From Hydrogenophaga crassostreae (GTDB lineage: Bacteria > Pseudomonadota > Gammaproteobacteria > Burkholderiales > Burkholderiaceae_C), in NCBI RefSeq assembly GCF_001761385.1, contig NZ_CP017476.1, forward strand, positions 4,391,501 to 4,455,500: a DNA stretch of 64,000 bases, read 5' to 3'. Every line of letters begins with the position of its first letter. Position 1 is the first letter of the stretch. Below, piece by piece: positions 1-8,450 of the stretch. The notes beneath the pieces are model-generated. The model made no database searches. It had not been told where the DNA came from and saw nothing but the letters and a program-made list of their open reading frames with translations. The position numbers and the translations under genes were made by a program.

Positions 1-1
1 G

Positions 2-115
2 ATCCTGGGGCCAGGCGGGTTCCGCTTTGGCGACTACTGGAAACTGGGCGTGCCGCTGGAAATTCTGGTGGTCTCGGTCAGCATGCCGCTGCTGCTTATC
101 GTTTGGCCTTTGTAG
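2..115 (+). CDS. C-terminal end of a DASS/SLC13-type anion transporter (partial)
   Basis: Only the last 37 codons are inside the window, read from base 2 to a TAG stop. The peptide begins ILGPGGFRFGDYWKLGVPLE and ends in a hydrophobic helix closing with WPL. A Gly-Gly-(Phe/Tyr)-Arg-Phe-x-Asp segment followed by a final membrane helix is typical of the extreme C-terminus of SLC13/DASS (citrate/sulfate/TrkA-C type) permeases. These are inner-membrane, sodium-coupled dicarboxylate or sulfate carriers. Substrate cannot be judged from this fragment. It converges on the small minus-strand gene that follows, and their 3' ends overlap by about 20 bp. Confidence 0.6.
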   Translation: MLGPGGFRFGDYWKLGVPLEILVVSVSMPLLLIVWPL

Positions 116-323
116 TCGGCGCATCGCCACCTTCGGGCCCTGCAGATGGGCCCCGCGGTGCCACAGGAGCCGCAGCCCCAGTTGCATCGCCATCGGCATC
201 GGCTTCGCCACAAGGCTGGCCCGTTTCCTGCCATTCACCCTGCACGCAGCGCAAACCACGCCCGTTGACGCAAATGACCGCGCCTTCTTCGTAGGTTTCC
301 GAGCCGTAGATGCAAGTTGTCAT
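96..323 (-). CDS. small DUF1496-like protein
   Basis: A 75-residue protein starting MTTCIYGSETYEEGAVICVN. The N-terminal pattern Cys-x-Tyr-Gly-x2-Tyr-x-Glu-Gly-Ala-Val-Ile, followed by a Cys around residue 27, resembles the DUF1496 (YnjH-like) family of small proteins of unknown function. The second half is low-complexity (Ala, Gly, Pro, Asp) and ends in a basic TTKAKR. The ATG at 323 was chosen because the homology begins there. The frame stays open upstream, but that part runs through repeat DNA and is not protein-like. No strong ribosome binding site is seen. Function unknown. Confidence 0.6.
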   Translation of the reverse strand: MTTCIYGSETYEEGAVICVNGRGLRCVQGEWQETGQPCGEADADGDATGAAAPVAPRGPSAGPEGGDAPTTKAKR

Positions 324-468
324 GGCCCGCTTATACACGCCAATACGGTCGCTGCACAGGGCATTTTGTCCAGCCATCGAATGCAAGCACCCAAGGTCTG
401 CTTCGCGTTCACTTTGGACAGGCACCTTCCAATGTGGCTCGCCCACCGCGCGCCAAGTGCCCCCCGCG

Positions 469-523
469 CAGAACGCCGCAGAGCCGGCTCCGCCGGTCGG
501 CCAGCGTTGCCCACTTGAGGGGG
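469..523 (+). repeat. dispersed palindromic repeat, copy 1
   Basis: Contains CCGGCTCCGCCGGTCGGCCA followed by GCGTTGCCC and a short G-run, preceded by CAGAACGCCG. The same unit lies in inverted orientation at 59627-59679, differing in a five-base stretch and in the G-run. The core CCGG-CTCCG-CCGG can form a short hairpin. This is a non-coding intergenic repeat of the style common in Comamonadaceae chromosomes. Function unknown. Confidence 0.7.
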
Positions 524-698
524 CTGAGGACTGCGGCGCCAAGCTTGCCTGCACAAGCCTGAACAGTCCGAAGAGGCTGCGCCTGTGGCGCAGTCGCGGC
601 CGGCAAGGCAGGGGTCGCGCAGCAGCCCCGGTGCCAGGGATGGACCAACCGCCGGGCCGCCCCAAGGTGAATCGCCCCCCTTGGAAAATAGCGACACA

Positions 699-719
699 CG
701 CAGTGGCGGAGCGTGGGGG
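699..719 (-). repeat. dispersed 21-bp repeat, second type, copy 1
   Basis: Read on the minus strand, this begins CCCCCACGCTCC and ends CTGCG. It matches 58092-58112 at 19 of 21 positions. Both copies lie immediately 3' of a gene (trkH here, glyS there), which fits a role in transcription termination or mRNA 3'-end structure, or a mobile palindromic element. Role is inferred only. Confidence 0.6.
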
Positions 720-728
720 CAGGTCCGC

Positions 729-2189
729 CTACTTCTTCCAGAAACGCGCGGTGAACAGCACCAGCACCGACAGCAGCTCCAGGCGCCCCAGCAGCATGGC
801 AAAGCTCAGCACCCAGATCTGGAAATCGCCCAGGACGCCGTAATTGCTCGCCGGGCCGACCTCCCCCAGGCCCGGTCCGATGTTGTTGACCGTGGCCACC
901 ACGGCGGAAAAAGAGGTGACGATGTCCAGCCCCGTGAACAACAGCACCATGGTGAGCCCCATGATGGTGGCACCGTAGATGAGCATGAAACCAAACGTGG
1001 CCGTCATCACCGACATGGGCAACACGACACCGCCCAGAGTGACGGGATTGACCACCCGCGGGTGGATGATGCGCACCAGCTCGCGCCGGGCCTGCTTGAT
1101 CAGCAAGACCATGCGAACCATCTTGATGCCGCCGCCGGTGGAACCCGCACACGACACAAAGCAGCCCAGGAACATGAGCAGCACAGGCGCGAAAACCGGC
1201 CAGCTGGTGTAGTCGGTGGAGGCATAGCCGGTGGTGGTCGCCAGCGAGAGCACATGGAAAGCGCTGGTGCGAAGTGCCTCGGGGAAGCTTTCCACCACGT
1301 TGTTCACCGCCAGCAAACTGGCAATAAGCACGGTGGCGGTGAGCAGCACGCCCACGTAGGTCTGAATCTCGCGGTCCCGCAAGATCGGCATCAGGGAACG
1401 GCTGCGCAACATGATGAAATAGCGCAGGAAGCTGATGCCCGCCAGCGCCATGAACACCGTGGCCACGCCTTCGATCGCGCGAGAGTCGAAGTAGCCCATG
1501 CTGGCATCGTGTGACGAGAAGCCTCCCAGGCCCATGGTCGTGCACATGTGCATGAAGGCGTCGGCCCAGCTCATGCCCGCCCAGCGGTAGGCGATCATGC
1601 AGGCACCCGAGAACACGAAGTACACCCCCCACAGCCCGCGCGCCGTCTCGGAGATGCGCGGGGTGAACTTGGCATCTTTCATGGGCCCGGGAGTCTCGGC
1701 CTTGTAGAGCTGGTAGCCCCCCAGGCCCAGCATGGGCAGCACCGCCACCACCAGCAACATGATGCCCAGCCCACCCACCAGCTGCAAAAAGCAGCGCCAC
1801 ACATTGATCGAGATCGGCAGCGCATCCAGACCGTCCAGCGCGGTGGCACCGGTGGCGGTGAGCGCACTCATGGCCTCGAAGTACGCCTTGGTCCAGGTGA
1901 TGTCGGGCACGATGAGCATCATGGGCACAGCCGAATAGGCCGGCAACACGATCCACACCAGGTTCACCAGCAGAAACCCGTCCCGGGCCTGCAGCTCGCG
2001 GGTGTGCCGGCGGGTGAGCGCCCACAACGCCAGGCCACTGATGCCCGCAAAAGCCATCGAGGCTTCCCACACAAGGCGGAACTGTTCGTGGTCTTCGCTC
2101 CAGGCCCATGCCAGTGGAACGACAAACACAAAAGCGAACGCGAACAGGATGCGCGAAAAGATGTTGAGGACCGGGAACAGCGAATACAT
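729..2189 (-). CDS. trkH: TrkH-type potassium uptake membrane subunit (second copy)
   Basis: A 486-residue inner-membrane potassium channel-like subunit of the Trk system. The four pore-loop filters are visible: TATGAT around residue 111, TMGLGG near 230, TTTGYAS near 330 and NNIGPG near 435, each with the conserved filter glycine. The start at 2189 was chosen over an upstream extension because it lies 8 bp after the stop of the preceding trkH and restores the normal hydrophobic N-terminus. It is the third gene of trkA-trkH-trkH. The two TrkH proteins are clearly paralogous (both carry LQARDG, QARRE-x-RIIHPR and PVTLGG). Having two in tandem is unusual. Confidence 0.93.
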   Translation of the reverse strand: MYSLFPVLNIFSRILFAFAFVFVVPLAWAWSEDHEQFRLVWEASMAFAGISGLALWALTRRHTRELQARDGFLLVNLVWIVLPAYSAVPMMLIVPDITWTKAYFEAMSALTATGATALDGLDALPISINVWRCFLQLVGGLGIMLLVVAVLPMLGLGGYQLYKAETPGPMKDAKFTPRISETARGLWGVYFVFSGACMIAYRWAGMSWADAFMHMCTTMGLGGFSSHDASMGYFDSRAIEGVATVFMALAGISFLRYFIMLRSRSLMPILRDREIQTYVGVLLTATVLIASLLAVNNVVESFPEALRTSAFHVLSLATTTGYASTDYTSWPVFAPVLLMFLGCFVSCAGSTGGGIKMVRMVLLIKQARRELVRIIHPRVVNPVTLGGVVLPMSVMTATFGFMLIYGATIMGLTMVLLFTGLDIVTSFSAVVATVNNIGPGLGEVGPASNYGVLGDFQIWVLSFAMLLGRLELLSVLVLFTARFWKK

Positions 2190-2197
2190 AACGGAAC

Positions 2198-3673
2198 TTA
2201 CTTGCGCCAGAAACCGGGCGTGAACAGCACAAGGAACGACAGCATTTCCAGCCGCCCCAGAATCATCGCCAGGGTGCACACCCAGGTCTGGAAATCGGTG
2301 AGGCCTGCGTAGTTGCCTGCAGGGCCCACTTCGTTGAGCCCGGGACCCATGTTGTTGACGCTGGCCACCACCGCTGTGAAGGCTGTGTCAAACGGCATGT
2401 CGGTCAGGAGCAAAACCATCGTCAAGCCAATGATCACCCCACCGTACACCAGCATGAACCCCAAAACCGCGAATATCGTGCGATCCTGCACCACATGACC
2501 GCCCAGGGTCACCGGGTTGACCGCGCGCGGATGGATGATGCGCGACATTTCCCGCCGGGCCTGCTTGAGCAGCATCACCATGCGCGCCATCTTGATGCCC
2601 GCGCCAGTGGACCCGGCGCTGGTGGCCACGCCTGACAGCATGATCATGAACATCGGCGCAAACACAGGCCAGGTGGTGTAGTCCACCGTGGAATAGCCTG
2701 TGGTCGAGGCCACAGACACCACGTTGAACAGCGACACCCTGAGCGCCTCCATCGGTTCCGTCATCGTGCCTTTGGCGATCAGCAGGCCCGCGACGAACAC
2801 GCTGGACCCCACCGAGAGCGCCAGGGTGCCGCGCCACTCCGGATCGCGCCAAATGCGGGAAGGCTGGCGCTTGGTCAAGGCCACAAAGTACAGCGCAAAG
2901 TTGCAGCTGGCCAGCAGCATGAACACCACCGCCACCCACTCCAGGGTGGGTGAATGGAAATAGCCGAAGCTCGCATCATGCGAAGACAGACCGCCCAGGC
3001 TGAGGGTGGAGAACATGTGCATCCAGGCATCCAGAGGCTTCATGCCCCCCAGCCAGTAACCCAGCACACAGGCCAGGGAGAGCAGGCAGTACACGGTCCA
3101 CAGGCCTTTGGCGGTTTCGGTGATGCGCGGGGTGAGCTTGGCCTCCTTCATGGGCCCCGTGGCTTCGGCACGAAACAGCTGGCTGCCGCCCATGCCCAGC
3201 ATCGGCAGAATGGCCACCGCCAGCACCAGAATCCCCATGCCGCCCAGCCACTGCAGGAAGCAACGCCAGAGGTTGATGGCCCCCGGCAACTGGTCCAGCC
3301 CGGTGAGCACGGTCGAGCCGGTGGTGGTCAGGGCGGAAACCGCCTCAAAGTAGCCATCGGTGAACGACAGGGGGGTTTGCGTGTCGGTGCCGAAGTAGAT
3401 CCACAGCGGAAGCGCTGCAAACAGCGGCAGGATGGTCCAGACCAGCCCCACCAGCAAGATGCCGTCGCGCGCCTGCAGGTCCACGTGACTGCCCACGCGC
3501 CAGACGGCCGAGCGCATCGCCAGGCCGGCCACAAAGGTCACCACCATGGCCTCCGGGTAGGCAAGCCCGGCGCCGTCGTTGGTCCACAGCGACACGCCCA
3601 TGGGCACCAGCATGGTCAGGGCGAACACCATGGTGATGGCCCCGAGCACGGGGAAGATGCGCAAAAAGGGCAT
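2198..3673 (-). CDS. trkH: TrkH-type potassium uptake membrane subunit (first copy)
   Basis: A 491-residue polytopic membrane protein of the TrkH/KtrB family that conducts K+ into the cell with the NAD-binding TrkA ring. Filter loops read TTTGST (about residue 116), TLSLGG (about 230), STTGYS (about 335) and NNMGPG (about 440). It begins 21 bp after the trkA stop, so the two are presumably co-transcribed, and it ends 8 bp before the second trkH. Divergence from its tandem paralogue is moderate and spread over the whole length, so this looks like an old duplication. The two could differ in affinity or form a mixed pore; that is inference. Confidence 0.93.
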   Translation of the reverse strand: MPFLRIFPVLGAITMVFALTMLVPMGVSLWTNDGAGLAYPEAMVVTFVAGLAMRSAVWRVGSHVDLQARDGILLVGLVWTILPLFAALPLWIYFGTDTQTPLSFTDGYFEAVSALTTTGSTVLTGLDQLPGAINLWRCFLQWLGGMGILVLAVAILPMLGMGGSQLFRAEATGPMKEAKLTPRITETAKGLWTVYCLLSLACVLGYWLGGMKPLDAWMHMFSTLSLGGLSSHDASFGYFHSPTLEWVAVVFMLLASCNFALYFVALTKRQPSRIWRDPEWRGTLALSVGSSVFVAGLLIAKGTMTEPMEALRVSLFNVVSVASTTGYSTVDYTTWPVFAPMFMIMLSGVATSAGSTGAGIKMARMVMLLKQARREMSRIIHPRAVNPVTLGGHVVQDRTIFAVLGFMLVYGGVIIGLTMVLLLTDMPFDTAFTAVVASVNNMGPGLNEVGPAGNYAGLTDFQTWVCTLAMILGRLEMLSFLVLFTPGFWRK

Positions 3674-3694
3674 GTCCAGCGATTGGCGGATGGC

Positions 3695-5086
3695 TCAGCC
3701 GAAGAAAGTGGCGCTCACCTGGAACAGCTTTTCAACTTCGCGCACCAGACGCTTGTTGGGAATGAAGATGATGATGTGGTCATCGGCTTCGATCAGCGTG
3801 TCATGGTGCGGCATCAGCACCTCCAGGTCGCGCCCCTTGCCGCGCACAATGGCGCCGATGCGCGTGCCCTTGGGCAGCTTGATTTCTTCGATTCGACGAC
3901 CCACCAGCTTCGAGGTTTTGAAGTCGCCTCGCGCAATGCCCTCCAGCGCTTCGGCGGCGCCGCGGCGCAGGCTGTGTACCGCTGCCACATCACCCCGGCG
4001 CAGGTGGGTGAGCAGTTCACCAATCACGGTTTGCGCGGGCGATATGGCGATATCGATGGTGCTGCCCTGCATCATGTCGGCATAGGCACGGCGGTTGATC
4101 AACGCCATCACGCGCCCGGCGCCCAGCCGTTTGGCCAGCATGGCCGACATGATGTTGTCCTCGTCGTCGCTGGTCAGCGCGAGGAACATGTCCATGGACC
4201 CCACGTTTTCTTCCAGCAGCAGGTCTTCATCGGCGCCATCGCCATTCAGAATCAACATGCTTGAAGGCAGCTGGCTCGCAAGGTACTCGCAGCGCTTCTT
4301 GTCGCGTTCGATGATTTTCACTTCGCATTGCCCGACCAGGCTGCGCGCCAGACGCAACCCCACCCGGCCGCCGCCCGCGATCATCAGGCGTTGCACTGGC
4401 TTGTCGATCTTGTGAATGGCCCCCAGTACCGGGCGTATTTTCTGCGCATCAGCCAAGACGAACAGCTCGTCACCCGCCAGAATTCGGGTGGTCTTGGTCG
4501 CCTCCATCTCGGTGTCGAGCCGGTACAGGGCCACCACCCGCATCTGCGCATGGGGAAACCGTTCTTTGAACTCACCAATCGTGTGCCCCACCAATGAACC
4601 GCCGTGCGCCGCCCGCACGACGATCAAACAGGCGCGTTTCTGCGAAAACTCCACCACCTGCAAAGCTTCGGGATAGCTGATGAGCTGATGAATGTAGCGG
4701 GTCACCGACTCTTCAGGGCAAATCACGTGATCGACCGAAAAACCATTCTTTCCCAGCAGCTCGTCACCCTCGACGAACTCGGGTGAGCGCAAACGGGCAA
4801 TGGTGGACGGCACGTTGAACACATCGTGCGCGATCTTGCACACCACCAGGTTCGACTCGTCTGCAGCCGCACAGGCGATCACCATATCGGCATCGCGTGC
4901 ACCCGCCTCTTGCAGCACCGATGGCTGAATGCCATTGCCCACCACCCCCCGCAAATCGAGGCGGTCTTCCAGCAAACGCAGGCGCGCCGGATCCTGGTCA
5001 ATGACCGTGATGTCGTTCTGTTCGGAAACCAGGCTTTCCGCCACGCTCTCGCCGACCCTGCCAGCGCCCAAAATAATGATCTTCAT
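3695..5086 (-). CDS. trkA: TrkA, NAD-binding regulatory subunit of Trk potassium uptake
   Basis: A 463-residue cytoplasmic protein with the duplicated RCK architecture of TrkA: an N-terminal Rossmann fold (GAGRVG at 8-12, acidic Asp30 at the end of the second strand), a first TrkA-C domain (about 135-220), a second Rossmann fold (GGGRVG at 238-243) and a second TrkA-C domain at the end. Length matches E. coli TrkA (458). It is the first gene of a trkA-trkH-trkH operon. The 224-bp region upstream carries inverted copies of a palindromic repeat rather than an obvious operator. Confidence 0.96.
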   Translation of the reverse strand: MKIIILGAGRVGESVAESLVSEQNDITVIDQDPARLRLLEDRLDLRGVVGNGIQPSVLQEAGARDADMVIACAAADESNLVVCKIAHDVFNVPSTIARLRSPEFVEGDELLGKNGFSVDHVICPEESVTRYIHQLISYPEALQVVEFSQKRACLIVVRAAHGGSLVGHTIGEFKERFPHAQMRVVALYRLDTEMEATKTTRILAGDELFVLADAQKIRPVLGAIHKIDKPVQRLMIAGGGRVGLRLARSLVGQCEVKIIERDKKRCEYLASQLPSSMLILNGDGADEDLLLEENVGSMDMFLALTSDDEDNIMSAMLAKRLGAGRVMALINRRAYADMMQGSTIDIAISPAQTVIGELLTHLRRGDVAAVHSLRRGAAEALEGIARGDFKTSKLVGRRIEEIKLPKGTRIGAIVRGKGRDLEVLMPHHDTLIEADDHIIIFIPNKRLVREVEKLFQVSATFFG

Positions 5087-5100
5087 TGGCTGATTATCCC

Positions 5101-5300
5101 CCCCGCGCCGGCTTCGCCGTCACCCCCCAGGGGGCGGCACTGGCGGCCCGGCAAAGCCGGTTCCGCGGTGCCCTGGAAAGGGTCCCCTGAACGCAGTGGT
5201 CGCGCCTCTGGCGTGCAGGTCTTGGCTCGAGGATCCCGTGGAACCGGCTTTGCCGGGCCACAGGGTGCGCCCCCCCTTCCAGGGGGAAGCCACGTCAGCG
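5101..5300. repeat. two inverted copies of a palindromic repeat between trkA and an acyl-CoA dehydrogenase gene
   Basis: The 24-base segment 5145-5168 (GGCCCGGCAAAGCCGGTTCC...) recurs as its reverse complement at 5236-5259 with a single mismatch, separated by 67 bases. Each arm is flanked outside by a C/G-run (near 5122-5135 and 5268-5285). Each arm itself contains a short hairpin, CCGGCaaaGCCGG. The whole can fold into one long stem-loop. It belongs to the same family as the repeats at 469, 27147, 44405 and 59627. Confidence 0.75.
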
Positions 5301-5310
5301 GCGCAGGGAG

Positions 5311-6438
5311 TTACAACGACCTTGCGATGATGATTTTTTGTACGTCACTCGTGCCTTCATAGATCTGGCACACCCGCACATCCCGGTAAATGCGCTCCAC
5401 CGGGAAGTCGCTCACATAGCCGTAGCCGCCCAGGGTCTGGATCGCCACGCTGCACACCTTTTCGGCCATTTCGCTGGCAAACAGTTTGGCCATGGCGGCT
5501 TCTTTCAGGCAAGGCTGGCCCGCGTCGCGCAGGGCCGCGGCGTGCCAGATGAGCTGGCGGGCGGCTTCTATCTGGGTGGCGCAATCGGCCAGGCGAAAGC
5601 CTACGGCCTGGTGGTTGAAGATGGCGGTGCCAAAGCTCTCACGCTCTTTGGCGTAAGCCAAGGCCACCTCAAACGCGCTGCGCGCCATGCCCACGCTCTG
5701 CGCGGCGATGCCGATGCGGCCACCTTCCAAACCACCCAGGGCGATCTTGTAGCCCTCGCCCTCGGCGCCGATCAGGTTTTCAGCCGGAATGCGGCAGTTG
5801 TCGAAATTGATCTGCGCGGTGTCGCTGCTGTGCTGGCCCAGCTTGTCTTCCAGGCGGGCCACCACATACCCAGGCGCATTGGTGGGCACCAGGAAGGCGC
5901 TCATGCCTTTTTTGCCCGCGGCCTTGTCGGTCACGGCCAGCACGATCGCGACGTCGCCGTTTTTCCCGCTGGTGATGAACTGCTTCACCCCGTTGATCAC
6001 GTAGCCGTCACCGTCTTTCACGGCGGTGGTGCGCAGGGCGGAGGCGTCGGAGCCCACATGGGGCTCGGTGAGGCAGAAGGCCCCCAGCATCTGCCCCTGG
6101 GCCAGGGGCTCCAGCCATTGCTTCTTCTGGGCGGCGTTGCCGTAGCGCATGAGGATGGCGTTGACCGGGCAGTTGGTCACCGAGATCACCGTGCTGGTGC
6201 CACCGTCGCCCGCCGCGATTTCTTCCAGCACCAGGGCCAGGGTCACATAGTCAAGGCCTGCACCGCCCAGGTCTTCGGGCACACAGACGCCATAGGCGCC
6301 CAGCGCCGCCAGGCCTTTGTGCACGTCTTTGGGAAAGTGGTGTTCTTTATCCCATCTGGCTGCATGGGGCCAAAGCTCGGCCTGGGCGAAATCGCGAACG
6401 GCATCGCGGATCATGGTTTGGTCTTCGGTCAGCAGCAT
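5311..6438 (-). CDS. acyl-CoA dehydrogenase
   Basis: A 375-residue FAD-dependent acyl-CoA dehydrogenase, short/branched-chain type by overall look. The FAD/substrate signature FCLTEPHVGSDASAL lies at 121-135, with Glu125 in LTEP. The catalytic base is Glu361 in IYEGTSDVQK near the C-terminus, the usual position for SCAD/MCAD-type enzymes. It oxidises acyl-CoA to enoyl-CoA and passes electrons to ETF. A ribosome binding site AGGAAG lies about 11 bases before the ATG at 6438. It precedes no obvious partner gene; the upstream neighbour is an SDR on the same strand. Exact substrate unknown. Confidence 0.9.
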   Translation of the reverse strand: MLLTEDQTMIRDAVRDFAQAELWPHAARWDKEHHFPKDVHKGLAALGAYGVCVPEDLGGAGLDYVTLALVLEEIAAGDGGTSTVISVTNCPVNAILMRYGNAAQKKQWLEPLAQGQMLGAFCLTEPHVGSDASALRTTAVKDGDGYVINGVKQFITSGKNGDVAIVLAVTDKAAGKKGMSAFLVPTNAPGYVVARLEDKLGQHSSDTAQINFDNCRIPAENLIGAEGEGYKIALGGLEGGRIGIAAQSVGMARSAFEVALAYAKERESFGTAIFNHQAVGFRLADCATQIEAARQLIWHAAALRDAGQPCLKEAAMAKLFASEMAEKVCSVAIQTLGGYGYVSDFPVERIYRDVRVCQIYEGTSDVQKIIIARSL

Positions 6439-6468
6439 GGTTTTTTGATCTTCCTGAAAGTGAAAATA

Positions 6469-7137
6469 TCACCAATGGGCCGCGCGGCGGCCATCGTGGT
6501 GGATGAGTCGGCCGTTGTCTTCGGGCATGAGGTTGTTCAATACGTCGCGCAAGCCACTGACGCTTTGCTCCAGCGTGAGCGCCGCTGCGTCACCGCCCAT
6601 GTCAGTCTGTACCCAGCCAGGGTCCAGGGCGACCAGACAGGCGGCGGGGTAATCAAAGCGTGCACTGACCAGCGCCATGTTGAGCGCGGCCTTGCTCACC
6701 CGGTACAACCAGGCATTGCTCGCGGGCACGCTGCCAATCTGGCTCATGCTGCTGGAGAGCACCCCAAACACGCCGCCAGCGGCCTCCACCATGGGCAACA
6801 CCTGCGGAATCACCTGCATGGCGCCGAGCACGTTGGTGTGCATCACACGGTCGAAGGCGAGCTGGGTCGGCGGCGTGACGGCGCTGGCCCGGTCCATCAC
6901 CCCCGCGACATACAAAGCCACGTCCAGCTTCTCGCCATCGAGCTGCCAGGACAGGCCGCTGACGCTGGTGGCGTCGGCCACATCAACCCTCAGCGTTTCA
7001 GCGCCCATGGCTTGCAGCCGCACCAGATCGGCTTCGTTGCGCGCCGTCGCGATCACGCGCTCACCCGCTTCCAGATACTGACACGTCAGTTCCAGGCCAA
7101 TGCCCCGCGAGGCGCCGATGATCAGAACCGTGCTCAT
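6469..7137 (-). CDS. short-chain dehydrogenase/reductase
   Basis: A 222-residue classical-type SDR. The cofactor motif GASRGIG lies at 8-14, with Thr/Ala/Arg after the second strand suggesting NADP(H). The active site Ser is in LSSSMSQ (about 128) and Tyr/Lys in YRVSK (about 146-150). The product PGW segment is intact. Its ATG overlaps the stop of the upstream VOC gene by 4 bp (ATGA), so the two are translationally coupled. Substrate unknown; the protein resembles the C-factor/sniffer-like short SDRs. Confidence 0.85.
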   Translation of the reverse strand: MSTVLIIGASRGIGLELTCQYLEAGERVIATARNEADLVRLQAMGAETLRVDVADATSVSGLSWQLDGEKLDVALYVAGVMDRASAVTPPTQLAFDRVMHTNVLGAMQVIPQVLPMVEAAGGVFGVLSSSMSQIGSVPASNAWLYRVSKAALNMALVSARFDYPAACLVALDPGWVQTDMGGDAAALTLEQSVSGLRDVLNNLMPEDNGRLIHHDGRRAAHW

Positions 7138-7532
7138 GGCTGTTCAGCCTGATTGCAGACGACGCACAGCTTGTTGCCGTCGAGATCGCGGAAATAGGCG
7201 CCGTAGTAGTTCGCGTGGTAATGCAGACGCAGGCCCGGCGCCCCCTCATCTGTCCCACCCATGGACAAAGCCAGCCGGTGCACTTCGTCCACCTGGCCTC
7301 GCGTGTTGGCCGCAAATGCCACCATCTGCCCGTTGCCAGCCTGGGGCAACTGGCCATCAGCGGGATGGGCAATCACAAACAGCGGCCGTTGCCCACCTTC
7401 ACTGTGCCAGCCGGCCCACGGTTTGTCACGGTCACAGAAACGCTGCCTGATTCCGAGCGCGTCCATCAGTGCGCCGTAAAAATGCAGCGCACGATCAAAT
7501 TGAGAGACGCCTACGAAGATGTGGGAAAACAT
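7134..7532 (-). CDS. VOC (glyoxalase/bleomycin-resistance fold) protein
   Basis: A 132-residue single-module vicinal-oxygen-chelate protein starting MFSHIFVGVSQFDRALHFYG. The two beta-alpha-beta-beta-beta halves are visible, the second ending YYGAYFRDLDGNKLCVVC, where the family's C-terminal metal ligand Glu would normally lie but a Leu/Cys stretch occurs. The ATG at 7532 is preferred to an in-frame TTG six bases upstream. It is translationally coupled to the following SDR. Activity unknown; many relatives are of uncharacterised function. Confidence 0.8.
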   Translation of the reverse strand: MFSHIFVGVSQFDRALHFYGALMDALGIRQRFCDRDKPWAGWHSEGGQRPLFVIAHPADGQLPQAGNGQMVAFAANTRGQVDEVHRLALSMGGTDEGAPGLRLHYHANYYGAYFRDLDGNKLCVVCNQAEQP

Positions 7533-7583
7533 GGGCAATGAAATGGGTTGGGGCCGACAATAAATGTTTGCACACCGGGACTG

Positions 7584-8435
7584 CTAAAGCGCCATCACCT
7601 GGGCAGCGCCTTGTACCGGTCGTTCCTGGCTGTTTGCCGAAACCGGCATCTGATGGTCCCACTGTTCAAGCGAGGCCATTGACTGCTGCTGGGGCGTATT
7701 GGCGGCTTTCCGCGCATCCAGAGAGACCTCGCGCAAAGTCAGGCCATCGTGTTGCCCAAGCAGCAGATCGCCGCGCCGCACGTTGGCCAGGTTGATTTCC
7801 GTCAGGCCTGCCTGCCGGGCGCACAACGCAGCAGCCCAAACCGTGTTGACCATGCCTTGATCCCAGGGCAGCGCATGGCGTTCTGCAAGCGCCCGTATCT
7901 CTCGCTCGCTGTCACCCAGCAAACCGGCCGACACCGGCGCCACATCGGTCGCTCCGGCCACACAAACGCCATCAGGAGACCCACCCTTTTCGCTGGCGGC
8001 GACGCGGGCATCCCACCAGGCCTGGGGGTTGATCAAGTTCCCCGCCGAATCCTTCATCTGGTAATGCACATGGCGGGCGTAGTGACTGGCTCCGTTGGGC
8101 CCTCGTCCGCCCAAGGTTCCGATCGGATCGCCCGCCTCTATTTGATCGCCCACTTCAACCTGGCGGCCATCCATGTGCAGGATTTCGTGGGTGTTGCCAT
8201 CGGCATCTCGAATCTTCACCGTGCCGTACTGCCCCCCGGAGAAAACCACTTCGCCAGCGATGGGCGAATGCACCGCAGGCCTAAGCATATTCAGCCCGCT
8301 TTGCCCACCTTCGTAATTAAAATCCGTTCCCCCGTGCGGACCCGACGTCCGGCGTTCACCGAAGTTGGCGGTGACATGGGGTTCAATTCCGTTCTGAGGC
8401 GGCAGCATGATCCGCATCACGTCTTCAAATGGCAT
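7584..8435 (-). CDS. M23-family peptidoglycan peptidase with XVIPCD-like C-terminal domain (candidate type IV secretion antibacterial effector)
   Basis: 283 residues with no signal peptide. Residues about 20-130 are a LytM/M23 metallopeptidase: HGGTD gives zinc ligands His34 and Asp38, the ILHM segment holds His87, and HVH at 122-124 gives catalytic His122 and ligand His124. All active-site residues are present. Residues about 170-260 look like the XVIPCD secretion signal of Xanthomonadales-type T4SS effectors: LLGDSEREI, a helix rich in Ala (VWAAALCARQAGL), a strand pair with GQHDGL, then ARKAANTPQQQSMASLEQW, which matches the family's tPveqSl hallmark. A Gln/Pro-rich tail follows. Lack of a Sec signal on a wall-degrading enzyme fits T4SS delivery. 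The gene starts 15 bp after a small exported protein gene. M23 call strong; XVIPCD call by eye. Confidence 0.8.
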   Translation of the reverse strand: MPFEDVMRIMLPPQNGIEPHVTANFGERRTSGPHGGTDFNYEGGQSGLNMLRPAVHSPIAGEVVFSGGQYGTVKIRDADGNTHEILHMDGRQVEVGDQIEAGDPIGTLGGRGPNGASHYARHVHYQMKDSAGNLINPQAWWDARVAASEKGGSPDGVCVAGATDVAPVSAGLLGDSEREIRALAERHALPWDQGMVNTVWAAALCARQAGLTEINLANVRRGDLLLGQHDGLTLREVSLDARKAANTPQQQSMASLEQWDHQMPVSANSQERPVQGAAQVMAL

Positions 8436-8450
8436 GCTTCAACCCCCGCT

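Larger units (their letters stand above)
324..728. other. 405-bp intergenic region carrying two GC-rich dispersed repeats
   Basis: No supportable gene is present between the small DUF1496-like gene and trkH. Open frames here have repeat-derived, low-complexity translations. The region holds two copies of dispersed repeats annotated separately (469-523 and 699-719). Both lie just 3' of the trk operon, where such repeats often sit. Confidence 0.6.

Noticed and set aside
585..1514. 309-codon plus-strand frame opposite trkH
   Set aside because: Its His/Gln/Arg-rich translation is an antisense shadow of TrkH membrane segments.
409..2232. 607-codon open frame on the minus strand across trkH
   Set aside because: It is an out-of-frame shadow of the trkH gene with Arg/His/Gly-rich, non-homologous translation; G+C-rich DNA gives such frames readily.
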